Positions 20,137 through 27,763 of a DNA stretch of 39,250 bases are shown one piece after another; position 1 is the first letter of the stretch; every line of letters starts with the position of its first letter. Both the position numbers and the translations under genes were made by a program. The stretch lies in NCBI GenBank assembly GCA_016929805.1, contig JAFGIB010000208.1, positions 1-39,250 of the forward strand, given 5' to 3'. The notes beneath the pieces are model-generated. The model searched no databases. It was given only the letters and a program-made list of their open reading frames with translations, and was not told where the DNA came from. Source of the stretch: Deltaproteobacteria bacterium. GTDB taxonomy: Bacteria; Myxococcota_A; Polyangia; Polyangiales; JAFGIB01.

Positions 20137-21375
20137 ATGCGAGTAATACTTTCGATGAAATCCGAGAACGATATCGACCCCAAAAGCGACGGCGAGAACG
20201 CCGGAACGAGACTCCCTCAAGCGGTTATCGGCTTAGGGCTTGTCAGCTTGTTTACCGATATATCGAGCGAGGCGATATTCCCGCTTCTACCCTTGTTCTT
20301 AACCATGCTCGGGGCCTCTAATGCTTTTATCGGTCTAGTAGAAGGCGCGGCGGATCTCGTGGCAAACGCGCTCAAGTACGTTACGGGTGTTATTGCTGAT
20401 CGCCGCGAGCGGATGAAACCACTGGTATTAGTCGGTTATGGGATCTCAACAATCGTACGGCCGCTCGTCGCTTTTGCCCTGGCACCGTGGCACGTGCTCG
20501 CTGTTCGAATCGGCGACCGCGTGGGTAAAGGCGTCCGCACGACTCCCCGCGACGCGCTCATCGCGGCCGTCACAGATCCGTCCCAATGCGCCAGGGCCTA
20601 TGGTTTTCACCGCGCTATGGACCACGCGGGCGCGGCGCTCGGCACCCTACTTGCGACAGGCATTCTCTTTTTCTTGGGCGCAACAGACGCTGCAAGCGCG
20701 AACGTCCATCAATTGCGCGCGGTATTTATCTGGGCCGGAGTGCCGGGCGTTTTCGCGATGATCGCGCTTGCGCTGACGCACGAGCCCCCTAGGCCCGTGC
20801 CCGCAAGCGTCGCGCAGTTTGACTCGCTAGCGCTGCCGTTGGGTTTAAAGCGAGCGCTTGGACCGCTTATGCTTTTTGCTATTGCGAACGCTACCGATGC
20901 TTTTATCCTTGTGAAAGCCGCGCGGCTGGGCGCCGCCTCTGTAATCGCTCCGCTTCTATGGCTCGTGCTACATATTATCAAGGCAAGTACCGCAACGGCA
21001 GGAGGCCGGCTGGCTGATCGCTACGGGAAACGCAACGCGCTTGCCCTCGGGTGGACTGTCTACGCGGTCACATGGTCGGCGGTCGGATTTGCCAATTCGG
21101 TTTGGCTTCTTTTTGTTCTGACCGCTATGTACGGGTCATCGCACGGGCTGGTAGAGGGAGCTGAGAAAGCGTTGGTCGCCGAGTTGGCTGCTGGCAGCGG
21201 CAAGGGCAAGGCGTTCGGGGTTTATAACATGCTCATGGGCCTTACCGCGCTTGTCTCAAGCGCGATGTTTGGTATGGTTTGGGACCTTTGTGGCAGCGTC
21301 ACTGCATTCGCTGCTTCAGGCTCGTTTGCCCTGCTCGCGGCTATTGCTTTAGTTGTGTTGTTCCCAAGACAATAG
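20137..21375 (+). CDS. MFS transporter (MJ1317-like group)
   Basis: 412 residues with about twelve hydrophobic segments, an inner-membrane carrier of the major facilitator superfamily. The N-terminal half has the hallmarks of the MJ1317-like group: GLVSLFTDISSEAIFPLLPLFL, then GLVEGAADLVANALKYVTGVIADRRERMKPLVLVGY, and RIGDRVGKGVRTTPRDALIA with the basic loop between helices 4 and 5. Substrates of this group are poorly known. Two starts are possible: ATG 20137, or ATG 20155 (MKSENDID), neither with a strong ribosome site. The next gene starts 84 bp downstream on the same strand and may be co-transcribed. The upstream border is a MITE-like element. Confidence 0.88.
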   Translation: MRVILSMKSENDIDPKSDGENAGTRLPQAVIGLGLVSLFTDISSEAIFPLLPLFLTMLGASNAFIGLVEGAADLVANALKYVTGVIADRRERMKPLVLVGYGISTIVRPLVAFALAPWHVLAVRIGDRVGKGVRTTPRDALIAAVTDPSQCARAYGFHRAMDHAGAALGTLLATGILFFLGATDAASANVHQLRAVFIWAGVPGVFAMIALALTHEPPRPVPASVAQFDSLALPLGLKRALGPLMLFAIANATDAFILVKAARLGAASVIAPLLWLVLHIIKASTATAGGRLADRYGKRNALALGWTVYAVTWSAVGFANSVWLLFVLTAMYGSSHGLVEGAEKALVAELAAGSGKGKAFGVYNMLMGLTALVSSAMFGMVWDLCGSVTAFAASGSFALLAAIALVVLFPRQ

Positions 21376-21459
21376 AAGAAAAGGGAACGGTCCTGTACTG
21401 GTATTTGCACTCTCTGTCTTGACACCGCATAGCAAGTGCGCAAGGAGGAACGGCTGCTC

Positions 21460-23871
21460 ATGACACGCCATCGCCCATGGTTTTTCGCGGGCTTGTTGCT
21501 AACGGCCCTGTCAACGCTGACCCTCGAGGTCCTCAATACCCGACTGCTATCGGTCCTTGTGTGGTATCACCTGTCGTTTTTCGCGGTGTCGGTGGCCATG
21601 CTCGGTATGGCTGCGGGCGCGGTGGCGGTCTACCTGGGGGGGCGGAGATTTGAAGGCGAGGCGGCCAAGTCGGCGCTATCTCGCTACGCCCTGCTATTCG
21701 CGATTTCGATCCCGCTCTCGCACGCTTTCAACCTCTCCATCCCCATCATGGACGCTGTCACGACCAACGGCGTGCTCTCGCTGTCATTGTGCACGATTGC
21801 CTTGAGCGTTCCCTTCTACCTCTCCGGGATCGTGATTACCGTGTCTCTGACCCGTGGCCCGGGACCGATCGGAATGGTGTACGCCGTGGATCTGTTCGGC
21901 GCCGCCCTCGGCAGCCTGTTGCTCATGCCGTTGCTGCGACTCAACAGCATAACCTCGGCAATCGTGATGAGCGGAGCGCTTGCAAGCCTCGGGGCCTGCT
22001 TTTTCGCGTTGCACGCCGGCCGACGCTGGGTCGCGTCGTGCTCACTCGCCGCGGTCATGGTAGCCGCTGCCCTGGGCAACGCTTACGCGGCGCGGCCTAT
22101 TCGCCTTATCTTCCAAAAGGGCGAGTATCACGCCGCGCACACCATGGCTCAGGAGTATTGGACCGTTCATGGACAGGTCGTCCGTTACCAGGGAGGGCGT
22201 GGAGGGCCGCCGTTTTGGAGCACAAACGCGGTCGCCAACAGGACGTATCCACAGGTCGGCGTCACGGCTCTGCTGGTCGATGGTCACGCCGGTACGGTCA
22301 TGACCGAATGGGACGGCAAGCGCGAAAGCCTCGAATGGACGACTTGGGATGTAACCAGTTTGCCTTATCACATCCGACGCGGCGGCAATGTGGCGGTGAT
22401 CGGCGTGGGCGGTGGACGCGATCTATTGACCGCTGTCTACGCCGGGAGCGGGAGCATACACGGAATCGAAATCAATCGAGCCTTCACAGAGATCTTGACC
22501 AACTCGCATCGAGACTACGCAAAAATAGCCGATCATCCCGGCGTAGCGCTGATACACGACGAGGCTCGCTCGTTCTTAACGCGTAGCAGCAATCGCTATG
22601 ACGTCATCCAAATGTCGTTGGTCGATACCTGGGCGGCCACGGGCGCGGGGGCCTTCACGCTTACGGAAAATGGTCTGTATACGGTTGAGGCCTGGGAGAT
22701 CTTTCTCAAGCGTCTGAGGCCGGGGGGCGTACTCAGTATATCGCGTTTTTTTGCCGAGCAGCGCGCCTCTGAAACGAGCCGATTGGTCTCGGTGGCCACG
22801 GCGGCATTGCTCGGATTGGGGATTCAAAAGCCCTACGACCATATCGTCCTCATCGCAAACCGCAACGTGGCGACGTTGATGGTCAGCAACGAGCCGTTCT
22901 CGAGCCTCGACCTCTTGATACTTCAGCGGTCGGTTACGCAAAACGGTTTTCGCTTCCTCATGGCGCCCGGCGTGCCGACGGCGGTGCCTTTGTTGGAGCG
23001 TATCGCGAGAAGTCGCTCGCCGGCCGAAATCCACGAGGTGGTGCGAAAGGAACCTTTTGACTATACGCCGACCACGGATGAGCGTCCCTATTTCTTTAAT
23101 CTATTAAAACCCTTTGAGCCAATAGCCGTGGATAAGATCCGGGAGCAGTACGGTGTGATCAGCGGCAACCTCATGGCCACGATCACATTGGGCGTTCTGC
23201 TGCTGGTCGTCTTCGTATTAGTGCTTTTAGTCATCTTCGGCCCGCTTCTACGTTCCGGTTTACCTAAGTTAAAAGCATCGAGCTTCTGGCTGGGCGTCTT
23301 GTATTTCGCCCTCATCGGCGCCGGTTTCATGCTGATTCAGATCGGATTGATGCAGCGTTTTTCCCTCTATCTCGGCCATCCCACGTACGCCGTGGTGGTC
23401 GTTCTTTTTTCCATGATCCTGGCTACGGGCGTCGGCAGTTTTATCTCTGACCGCTTGGACGTAAACGGACGAATGTTTTGGCCTTTAGCACTGCCCGTGA
23501 CCACCGTTGCCGTCTTGCTTTTCATCGCCCTTTTCCTGCAGCCGGTCACGACCGGCACGATTCACAATTCGCTGCCGGTGCGTTGCCTACTGGCCGTGAG
23601 CATGGTCGCGCCGCTCGCCGCGCTGCTCGGAACCTTCTTCCCCATGGGCATGCGGCTGCTCGGCCGCCTCTCCTCCACTGCTACCGCGTGGATGTGGGGG
23701 GTGAACGGCGCCACGGGCGTTCTGGCAAGCGTATTCGCCGTGGCCATCTCAATGTGGTCGGGTATCTCCACCAACTTTTACGCGGCACTTGTCGCCTACG
23801 CGATGCTCGCGCTACCCGCGACGCTGCTCTGGCGGCAGGGCGCCGGCGCCAGAGACGGCGATTCCCGTTAA
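21460..23871 (+). CDS. Membrane protein with a spermidine-synthase-like (SAM-fold) central domain
   Basis: 803 residues from ATG 21460, chosen because AAGGAGG (21442-21448) lies 11 bases upstream; an in-frame GTG at 21436 lies before this site. The N-terminal ~230 residues hold about seven hydrophobic helices (WFFAGLLLTALSTLTLEVLNTR). A soluble middle part has the Rossmann nucleotide-binding signature of spermidine synthase-type methyltransferase folds, VAVIGVGGGRDLLTAVYAG followed by GIEINR, and LKRLRPGGVLSISRF. The C-terminal ~270 residues return to the membrane with about seven helices. Proteins with this membrane-SpeE-like-membrane layout are widespread but their reaction is not established, so polyamine synthesis should not be assumed. 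It follows the MFS gene and could form an operon with it. Confidence 0.82.
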   Translation: MTRHRPWFFAGLLLTALSTLTLEVLNTRLLSVLVWYHLSFFAVSVAMLGMAAGAVAVYLGGRRFEGEAAKSALSRYALLFAISIPLSHAFNLSIPIMDAVTTNGVLSLSLCTIALSVPFYLSGIVITVSLTRGPGPIGMVYAVDLFGAALGSLLLMPLLRLNSITSAIVMSGALASLGACFFALHAGRRWVASCSLAAVMVAAALGNAYAARPIRLIFQKGEYHAAHTMAQEYWTVHGQVVRYQGGRGGPPFWSTNAVANRTYPQVGVTALLVDGHAGTVMTEWDGKRESLEWTTWDVTSLPYHIRRGGNVAVIGVGGGRDLLTAVYAGSGSIHGIEINRAFTEILTNSHRDYAKIADHPGVALIHDEARSFLTRSSNRYDVIQMSLVDTWAATGAGAFTLTENGLYTVEAWEIFLKRLRPGGVLSISRFFAEQRASETSRLVSVATAALLGLGIQKPYDHIVLIANRNVATLMVSNEPFSSLDLLILQRSVTQNGFRFLMAPGVPTAVPLLERIARSRSPAEIHEVVRKEPFDYTPTTDERPYFFNLLKPFEPIAVDKIREQYGVISGNLMATITLGVLLLVVFVLVLLVIFGPLLRSGLPKLKASSFWLGVLYFALIGAGFMLIQIGLMQRFSLYLGHPTYAVVVVLFSMILATGVGSFISDRLDVNGRMFWPLALPVTTVAVLLFIALFLQPVTTGTIHNSLPVRCLLAVSMVAPLAALLGTFFPMGMRLLGRLSSTATAWMWGVNGATGVLASVFAVAISMWSGISTNFYAALVAYAMLALPATLLWRQGAGARDGDSR

Positions 23872-23993
23872 ATCAATGATATCGCGGCGAATGGCGACGC
23901 GCGCGTCAACAGTTTAGGGAAGTTCATGCACCTTTAGGTCAACCGTTTGACCATCCTCGGCACTGCGTGGTCTCGGCGCTTCTCGGCCTTCTA

Positions 23994-24017
23994 AAAAGAG
24001 ATGCAAGCGTCTCTTTT
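23994..24017. terminator. Terminator-like hairpin, possibly bidirectional
   Basis: AAAAGAGAT and GTCTCTTTT form a stem of 8-9 pairs around a short loop, with A's on one side and T's on the other, so it could act in either direction. It lies about 120 bp after the 21460-23871 gene. The stem is AT-rich apart from GAGA/TCTC, so stability is modest. Confidence 0.35.
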
Positions 24018-24147
24018 CAACTCCTCGTTGCAGAACAGGCTTGTAGTAGTTTTAAACTCGTGGACAGTTTGAAATTTATGTAGTTTTCTTGCGAAGCTGT
24101 AAAAAGCGAATGTAAGAGGAGATACCGGCTGTGGAGGTCCGATTACG

Positions 24148-24395
24148 TCAGTCGAGCTCTTGCACGAAATCCGAAAGGTTTCCCACGGTGTCGGTGAGAT
24201 CGATGTGGAAATGGTTGGATTCGACGCTTACGGCGTGCACGAGAACGCTGTACTTTTTGGCGGCCATCCGCCTCCTCTCCAACGCGCCGCCAGCGTCCCG
24301 AAACGGTTTGCCAAACAAAACACGTGCAACATCGAGACCAGGATGAAATCACCGGCGTTTTCCGGGATTATCAAATGATATCGAGTCACTACAGT
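24148..24395 (-). pseudogene. Decayed RAYT/IS200-like (HUH, Y1) transposase remnant
   Basis: On the minus strand, 24148-24267 reads MAAKKYSVLVHAVSVESN followed by HFHIDLTDTVGNLSDFVQELD and a stop. This matches the core of REP-associated tyrosine transposases, including the His-hydrophobic-His (HFH) motif that binds the metal. Upstream, in another frame, KTVVTRYHLI (about 24366-24395) resembles the YLITRR start of the same family. The two pieces are out of frame, the piece between them shows no good match, and the region carrying the catalytic tyrosine is absent. The gene is therefore broken and truncated. The family call rests on motif memory and could be tested by a profile search. Confidence 0.45.
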
Positions 24396-24725
24396 TTTCC
24401 ACCGGAAACCAAAACCTGTGCCATAGTGTGTCAACTGCGATCCCGTTAGTATCGGCGGCTCTTAAACCAAAAGCCAAATCGAACAAGGGGCGCGTCGAGC
24501 GCTCACCAACTGGTCGGGCACCTTGAACCATAACGAGCGTTTCCGGTTTGCTTCGACTCCCCATTCTACCCTTTTCGCGAACTCAATAATTTGCCTCTGG
24601 CCGACGCTCACTGGGTCATTTTACCCCCGTAAATAAGGCTTTTTTGGTTAAGAGCACACTTAAGAGTAAATAACGGCAGCCCATTATCTAATGCACCTGG
24701 TTCGCGTTTTGGTCTCGGGTTTGAG

Positions 24726-24786
24726 GTAAGCGTTCAGGGGTCATACAAGTCGGCGGCCAAACAGTAGTACCCCCCTGAACGGTTAC
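24726..24786 (+). repeat. Palindromic intergenic repeat, copy A (61 bp)
   Basis: Begins GTAAGCGTTCAGGGG and ends CCCCTGAACGGTTAC, so its ends are inverted repeats (one mismatch). The middle reads TCATACAAGTCGGCGGCCAA then ACAGTAGTAC. The same unit recurs inverted at 29952-30021 and as a left part at 39168. It looks like a REP- or MITE-type element. It lies about 330 bp from the RAYT-like remnant. Confidence 0.7.
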
Positions 24787-24989
24787 GGTTTGAGTCCCCA
24801 CCCATTCGTGTCCGCTAGACCGACTCTATTCGGGGAATCTCAGAGATTTTCAAAATTCTCTTTGGGAGATATATAAATAAAAACAATAACTTACGGGCGC
24901 ATCGCAATAAGCGCCGTACAAAACGGGGTCCGTTGGAAACCAGACGAACTTGTCGCCGTCGAAAGCTTCTAGACTAAAGCCGTAACGTA

Positions 24990-25018
24990 TTGACATTGTA
25001 AATACGTTCGCGTATCTT
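24990..25018 (+). promoter_or_regulatory. Promoter of the BrnT/BrnA pair, with an overlapping inverted repeat
   Basis: A perfect TTGACA (24990-24995) is followed after 17 bases by TATCTT (25013-25018). The initiation point would fall at about the ATG at 25024, so the toxin message would be leaderless or nearly so. The inverted repeat ATACG-TTCG-CGTAT (25002-25015) overlaps the spacer and the -10 box. That is where a ribbon-helix-helix antitoxin would be expected to bind for autorepression; the operator role is inferred. Confidence 0.55.
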
Positions 25019-25023
25019 AAGTT

Positions 25024-25317
25024 ATGGACGAGAGCTTCGAGCTGAATGGAATTTCTTTCGTTTGGAGTAAGGCGAAAGCGCGGAAAAATTTCGAAAAGCA
25101 CGGTGTGACTTTTCAACAGGCGTCGGAAGCGTTCTTTGATCCGTTCTTGTGTATCGTTGATGCGAGTCCAGAGGAGGAAGTGCGAGACGCGGTAATCGGA
25201 ATGGACGAAAGATAGAACTTGTTGTTTGTCGTACATATCGCTATCGAAGACGATCATATAAGGATCATATCGGCTCGGAAAGCTACTCGAAACGAAAGGC
25301 GTCGATATGAAGATTGA
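25024..25317 (+). pseudogene. brnT: BrnT-family toxin gene interrupted by an in-frame TAG
   Basis: Read through its whole length, the frame encodes a 97-codon BrnT-type ribonuclease toxin: FELNGISFVWSKAKARKNFEKHGVTF, EAFFDPFLCIVDAS, AVIGMDER, then LLFVVHIAIEDDHIRIISARKATRNERRRYED and TGA. Codon 64 (25213-25215) is TAG, between MDER and NLLFVVHI, so normal translation stops after 63 residues and loses the conserved IRIISARKAT block. A single C-to-T change from CAG would explain it. The end overlaps the antitoxin start (25307), as usual for BrnT/BrnA operons. BrnT is a ribosome-independent RNase fold known from Brucella. As it stands the toxin is probably inactive, unless TAG is suppressed or is a sequencing error. 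Confidence 0.8.
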
Positions 25318-25591
25318 GAAACTAAAGAGACGTTTAAATCGGAATCGGCCAATGACATCGGTTACGCTACGAATGCCAGAGGACGTGATTGACGACCTAA
25401 AGCGAGTTGCTCCGTTGTTGGGCGTTTCGGGATATCAGCCATTAATAAGAGCCTACATAGGTCAAGGCCTCAGAAGAGATCTAAAGAGATTGGATTACGA
25501 CACGATTTCGGGTTTGGTATCGAGTCTTAGGCGTCGAGGGGTAAGCGAATCGATTATTGAGGACGCCTTAGCAGAAGTTACGCATGAATAG
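25307..25591 (+). CDS. brnA: BrnA/CopG-type ribbon-helix-helix antitoxin
   Basis: 94 residues starting at ATG 25307, which overlaps the last codons of the BrnT frame. The central part has the ribbon-helix-helix pattern: PMTSVTLRMPEDVIDDLKR as the strand and first helix, then GVSGYQPLIRAYIGQGLRRDL as the second helix, and a charged C-terminal helix. Such antitoxins bind the toxin and repress their own promoter; the inverted repeat at 25002-25015 is the candidate site. The frame is intact although its toxin is interrupted, so it may persist as a solo regulator or anti-toxin. The gene symbol reflects its position and fold rather than a close match. Confidence 0.72.
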   Translation: MKIEKLKRRLNRNRPMTSVTLRMPEDVIDDLKRVAPLLGVSGYQPLIRAYIGQGLRRDLKRLDYDTISGLVSSLRRRGVSESIIEDALAEVTHE

Positions 25592-25683
25592 AAAACGTCG
25601 AAATAATCGAGCTTACCGCTCGGATGTACACGTCCTAACATAGGAACGGTCGAAATACAGACGAGCCGGGTTATTCAGGGGCC

Positions 25684-26838
25684 TTGGTCCGCGAAAACTC
25701 CGTCGATCCAGAAATCATTGAACTTTTTAGAATATGCTTAGATCCAAAAATGGTGACATTCCTAAGCGTAATCGTAGCCGTTTTCAGAGCTGTTTTTATG
25801 GGCAAGCAGGCACTCGTCCTCGAAAATTTTGCTCTCCGACAGCAGCTTGGAGTCTATCTACGAAAAGAAAAACGGCCTCCCAGATTGAAAGCTCGAGACA
25901 GAATCTTCTGGGTGTTGCTATCCAAAATGTGGGACGGTTGGAAATCGACTCTCGTCATCGCAAAGCCAAACACAGTTATAGGCTGGCACCGTCGGGGGCT
26001 CAAGCTTTATTGGCCTTGGCGTTCTCGAACCAATAGGGCCGGTCGGCCACGAATACCACGCAAACACATCGAGTTCATCAAGCGAATAAGCAGAGAGAAT
26101 CCCGCTTGGGGAAAAGACAAAATATACGAGGAGCTAAAAATCAAATTCGGAATTGAGCATTCTACGAGCACGATTCGACTGTATATGGTTAGTCCTCGCA
26201 ATCCGAAACGAGGTCAGAAGTGGAGAACGTTTATAGATAATCATAAGGGACAGATTTATGCCTGTGATTTTCTTACGCAATACACGGCGTTCTTCGGCGT
26301 GGTTTACATATTTATTATCATGGAGCTCGGGTCCCGACGTACCGTTCATTTCAACGTGACCGAAAGTCCGGGACTCGACTGGGTCAAACAACAAATCCGC
26401 GAAATCAGTCCGTATGGTGAAGGACCGCGTTTCTTGATCCACGATAACGATGGCATCTTCGGCCAATTCGGTCGCCAAAAGAAACAGCAAAAAGGTAAGA
26501 ACTATCGATGCGCCTTCGATATGTGGTTAGAAAAGACGATGGGCATTGAAGGGATTCCTATTCCCTATGGTGCACCGAATGCAAATGGAGGTCTCGAAAG
26601 ATTTAATCTGACTTTACGCGTTGAAGCGCTTGACCATTTCATCTTCTTTTGTGAACGACATGTTTATAGAGTCTGTAAAGATTATATAAATTATTATAAC
26701 CACGGGAGACCTTTGCAGGCGCTACATGCGATTCCCGATCCTTACCCAGAATTGAAAGAACCGCCTCCGACCAACGGCAAAGTCGTGTCGCTACCGATTC
26801 TCGGTGGCATTCATCACGATTATCGGTTGGTGGCGTAA
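25684..26838 (+). CDS. DDE-type transposase/integrase (rve superfamily)
   Basis: Up to 384 residues from TTG 25684; ATG 25750 (MVTFLSVIVAVFRAVFMGKQ) fits the usual family start better and gives 362 residues. The N-terminal part has the LENFALRQQLGVYLRKEKRPPRL leader and a helix-turn-helix region (NPAWGKDKIYEELKIKFGI). The retroviral-integrase-type core shows the catalytic acids as D195 (ACDFL), D254 in IHDND and E305 (GGLERF), counted from 25684. The distance between the second D and E is about 50 residues, longer than the common ~35, through an insert with QKKQQKGKNYRCAFDMW. I could not find terminal inverted repeats or target duplications around it, so it may be stranded. It would cut and join DNA ends for transposition. 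Confidence 0.85.
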   Translation: MVRENSVDPEIIELFRICLDPKMVTFLSVIVAVFRAVFMGKQALVLENFALRQQLGVYLRKEKRPPRLKARDRIFWVLLSKMWDGWKSTLVIAKPNTVIGWHRRGLKLYWPWRSRTNRAGRPRIPRKHIEFIKRISRENPAWGKDKIYEELKIKFGIEHSTSTIRLYMVSPRNPKRGQKWRTFIDNHKGQIYACDFLTQYTAFFGVVYIFIIMELGSRRTVHFNVTESPGLDWVKQQIREISPYGEGPRFLIHDNDGIFGQFGRQKKQQKGKNYRCAFDMWLEKTMGIEGIPIPYGAPNANGGLERFNLTLRVEALDHFIFFCERHVYRVCKDYINYYNHGRPLQALHAIPDPYPELKEPPPTNGKVVSLPILGGIHHDYRLVA

Positions 26839-27763
26839 ATCATCTCGATAGCGGGTTCGGTTTGTCACTTCGAAATCGTTAGGACCGAGGGATTGATTCG
26901 TATTCGTCTCGACGCTCTGGTCCGGATTATGTTTTTCGGAGACTTTTTCGTTTTCTTTCTGCGACTGGTTCAGTCCGATTCGGGTCGATCAATCTTCAGT
27001 AACCGCGCCAAGTGTTCTTCTACGCTGACCGATGGGGTTTTCGCGGATCAAGGGAGCGCGTTCTTGAGGCCGGGCTGCGTTCCCCCCTGCTCAGCGCGTA
27101 AGAGCGGACAGCTTCGCTCCGAAGCGGGTAGCGGTTTGGCGACGTCTACGCGAAGTCGCGAGCGGTTTCGTCGAATATCGGAGGCGACGGCGCACGAACC
27201 TTGGCGAGTGATGGCACTTTTATGGCAGTGTTTACGCGCGGCGCTATTACCCATTGGAATCCGCGATATTCCTTTTGCCATTGAGCGCGATATTCAGCAT
27301 TTGGGTCACTGTGAAGGCGAGTCGCGCGAGCGACAGGTCGACGCATTCCGCAGACATTTCCTCGACGGTTTTGGTTAACGCCTATGGGGACAAGCCGCCG
27401 CCCTACATTTTTACGCTCGATGCGTATCTTGTAGCGCGCGGACTTGTCCCGCGCCGTACGGATTTGGCGGGGGACAAGCCCCCGCGCTACGTTCAGGCTC
27501 GTCAAATATGGCGAAGGGGTCGTCGTCGGTGGGTTCAAAGGGGCCGTTGGCCAGGGCAAAGCTCGGGCGGATTTCCTGCCCGCCCTCGGGCGCGTAGAAG
27601 TTTTTCGACTCCTCGTTGCAGAACAGTCGGGCAAAGGCAGGGGCACGGGCAAGGGCAAATGGATTGAGGAAATCGCCAAATTCGAGGCGAGTAGTTCGCG
27701 GGATTTAGGGCTCGTTCGAGAATATTTATATCCGCCCGTTTGTCTTGAGCTCCTGCGCGCATT
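26839..27763. other. Intergenic region with palindrome cluster and possible gene debris
   Basis: 925 bp without a convincing gene. The left half has only unsupported open frames. A minus-strand 36-codon frame (27247-27357, MSAECVDLSLARLAFTVTQM...) looks protein-like and may be a gene scrap. A cluster of GGGGACAAG palindromes occupies 27386-27490. Further right, 27606-27626 shares ACTCCTCGTTGCAGAACAG with 24019-24037, and 27627-27660 is a run of GGGCA-like units. No RNA gene was recognised. Confidence 0.45.
27386..27490. repeat. Cluster of three GGGGACAAG-type palindrome arms
   Basis: GTAGCGCGCGGACTTGTCCC (from 27431) and GGGGACAAGCCCCCGCGCTAC (ending 27490) are inverted repeats that would form a GC-rich hairpin. 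A third arm, GGGGACAAGCCGCCGCCCTAC, ends at 27405 in the same orientation as the right arm. This has the look of a REP-type intergenic repeat. No other copy is visible in the window. Confidence 0.55.

Larger units (their letters stand above)
23872..25023. other. Gene-poor accessory region with transposase remnant and palindromic repeat
   Basis: 1152 bp without an intact gene. It contains a terminator-like hairpin (23994-24017), a decayed RAYT-like transposase on the minus strand (24148-24395), a 61-bp palindromic repeat (24726-24786), and the promoter of the toxin-antitoxin pair at its right end. A minus-strand open frame at 24349-24564 (LVMVQGARPVGERSTRPLFD) looks coding-like but has no recognisable family. 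The segment 24787-24989 shows nothing I can support. Confidence 0.5.

Noticed and set aside
21460..23871. Assignment as spermidine synthase (speE)
   Set aside because: The nucleotide-binding fold is similar, but the protein is mostly membrane-embedded and much longer, so the enzyme name would overstate the evidence.
24850..25257. 135-codon minus-strand open frame over the toxin gene
   Set aside because: The plus strand matches BrnT on both sides of the TAG and has a promoter; the opposite frame has no recognisable family.
26893..27378. 161-codon plus-strand frame and a minus-strand 36-codon frame at 27247-27357
   Set aside because: Neither has a ribosome site or family features; possibly debris of an older gene.
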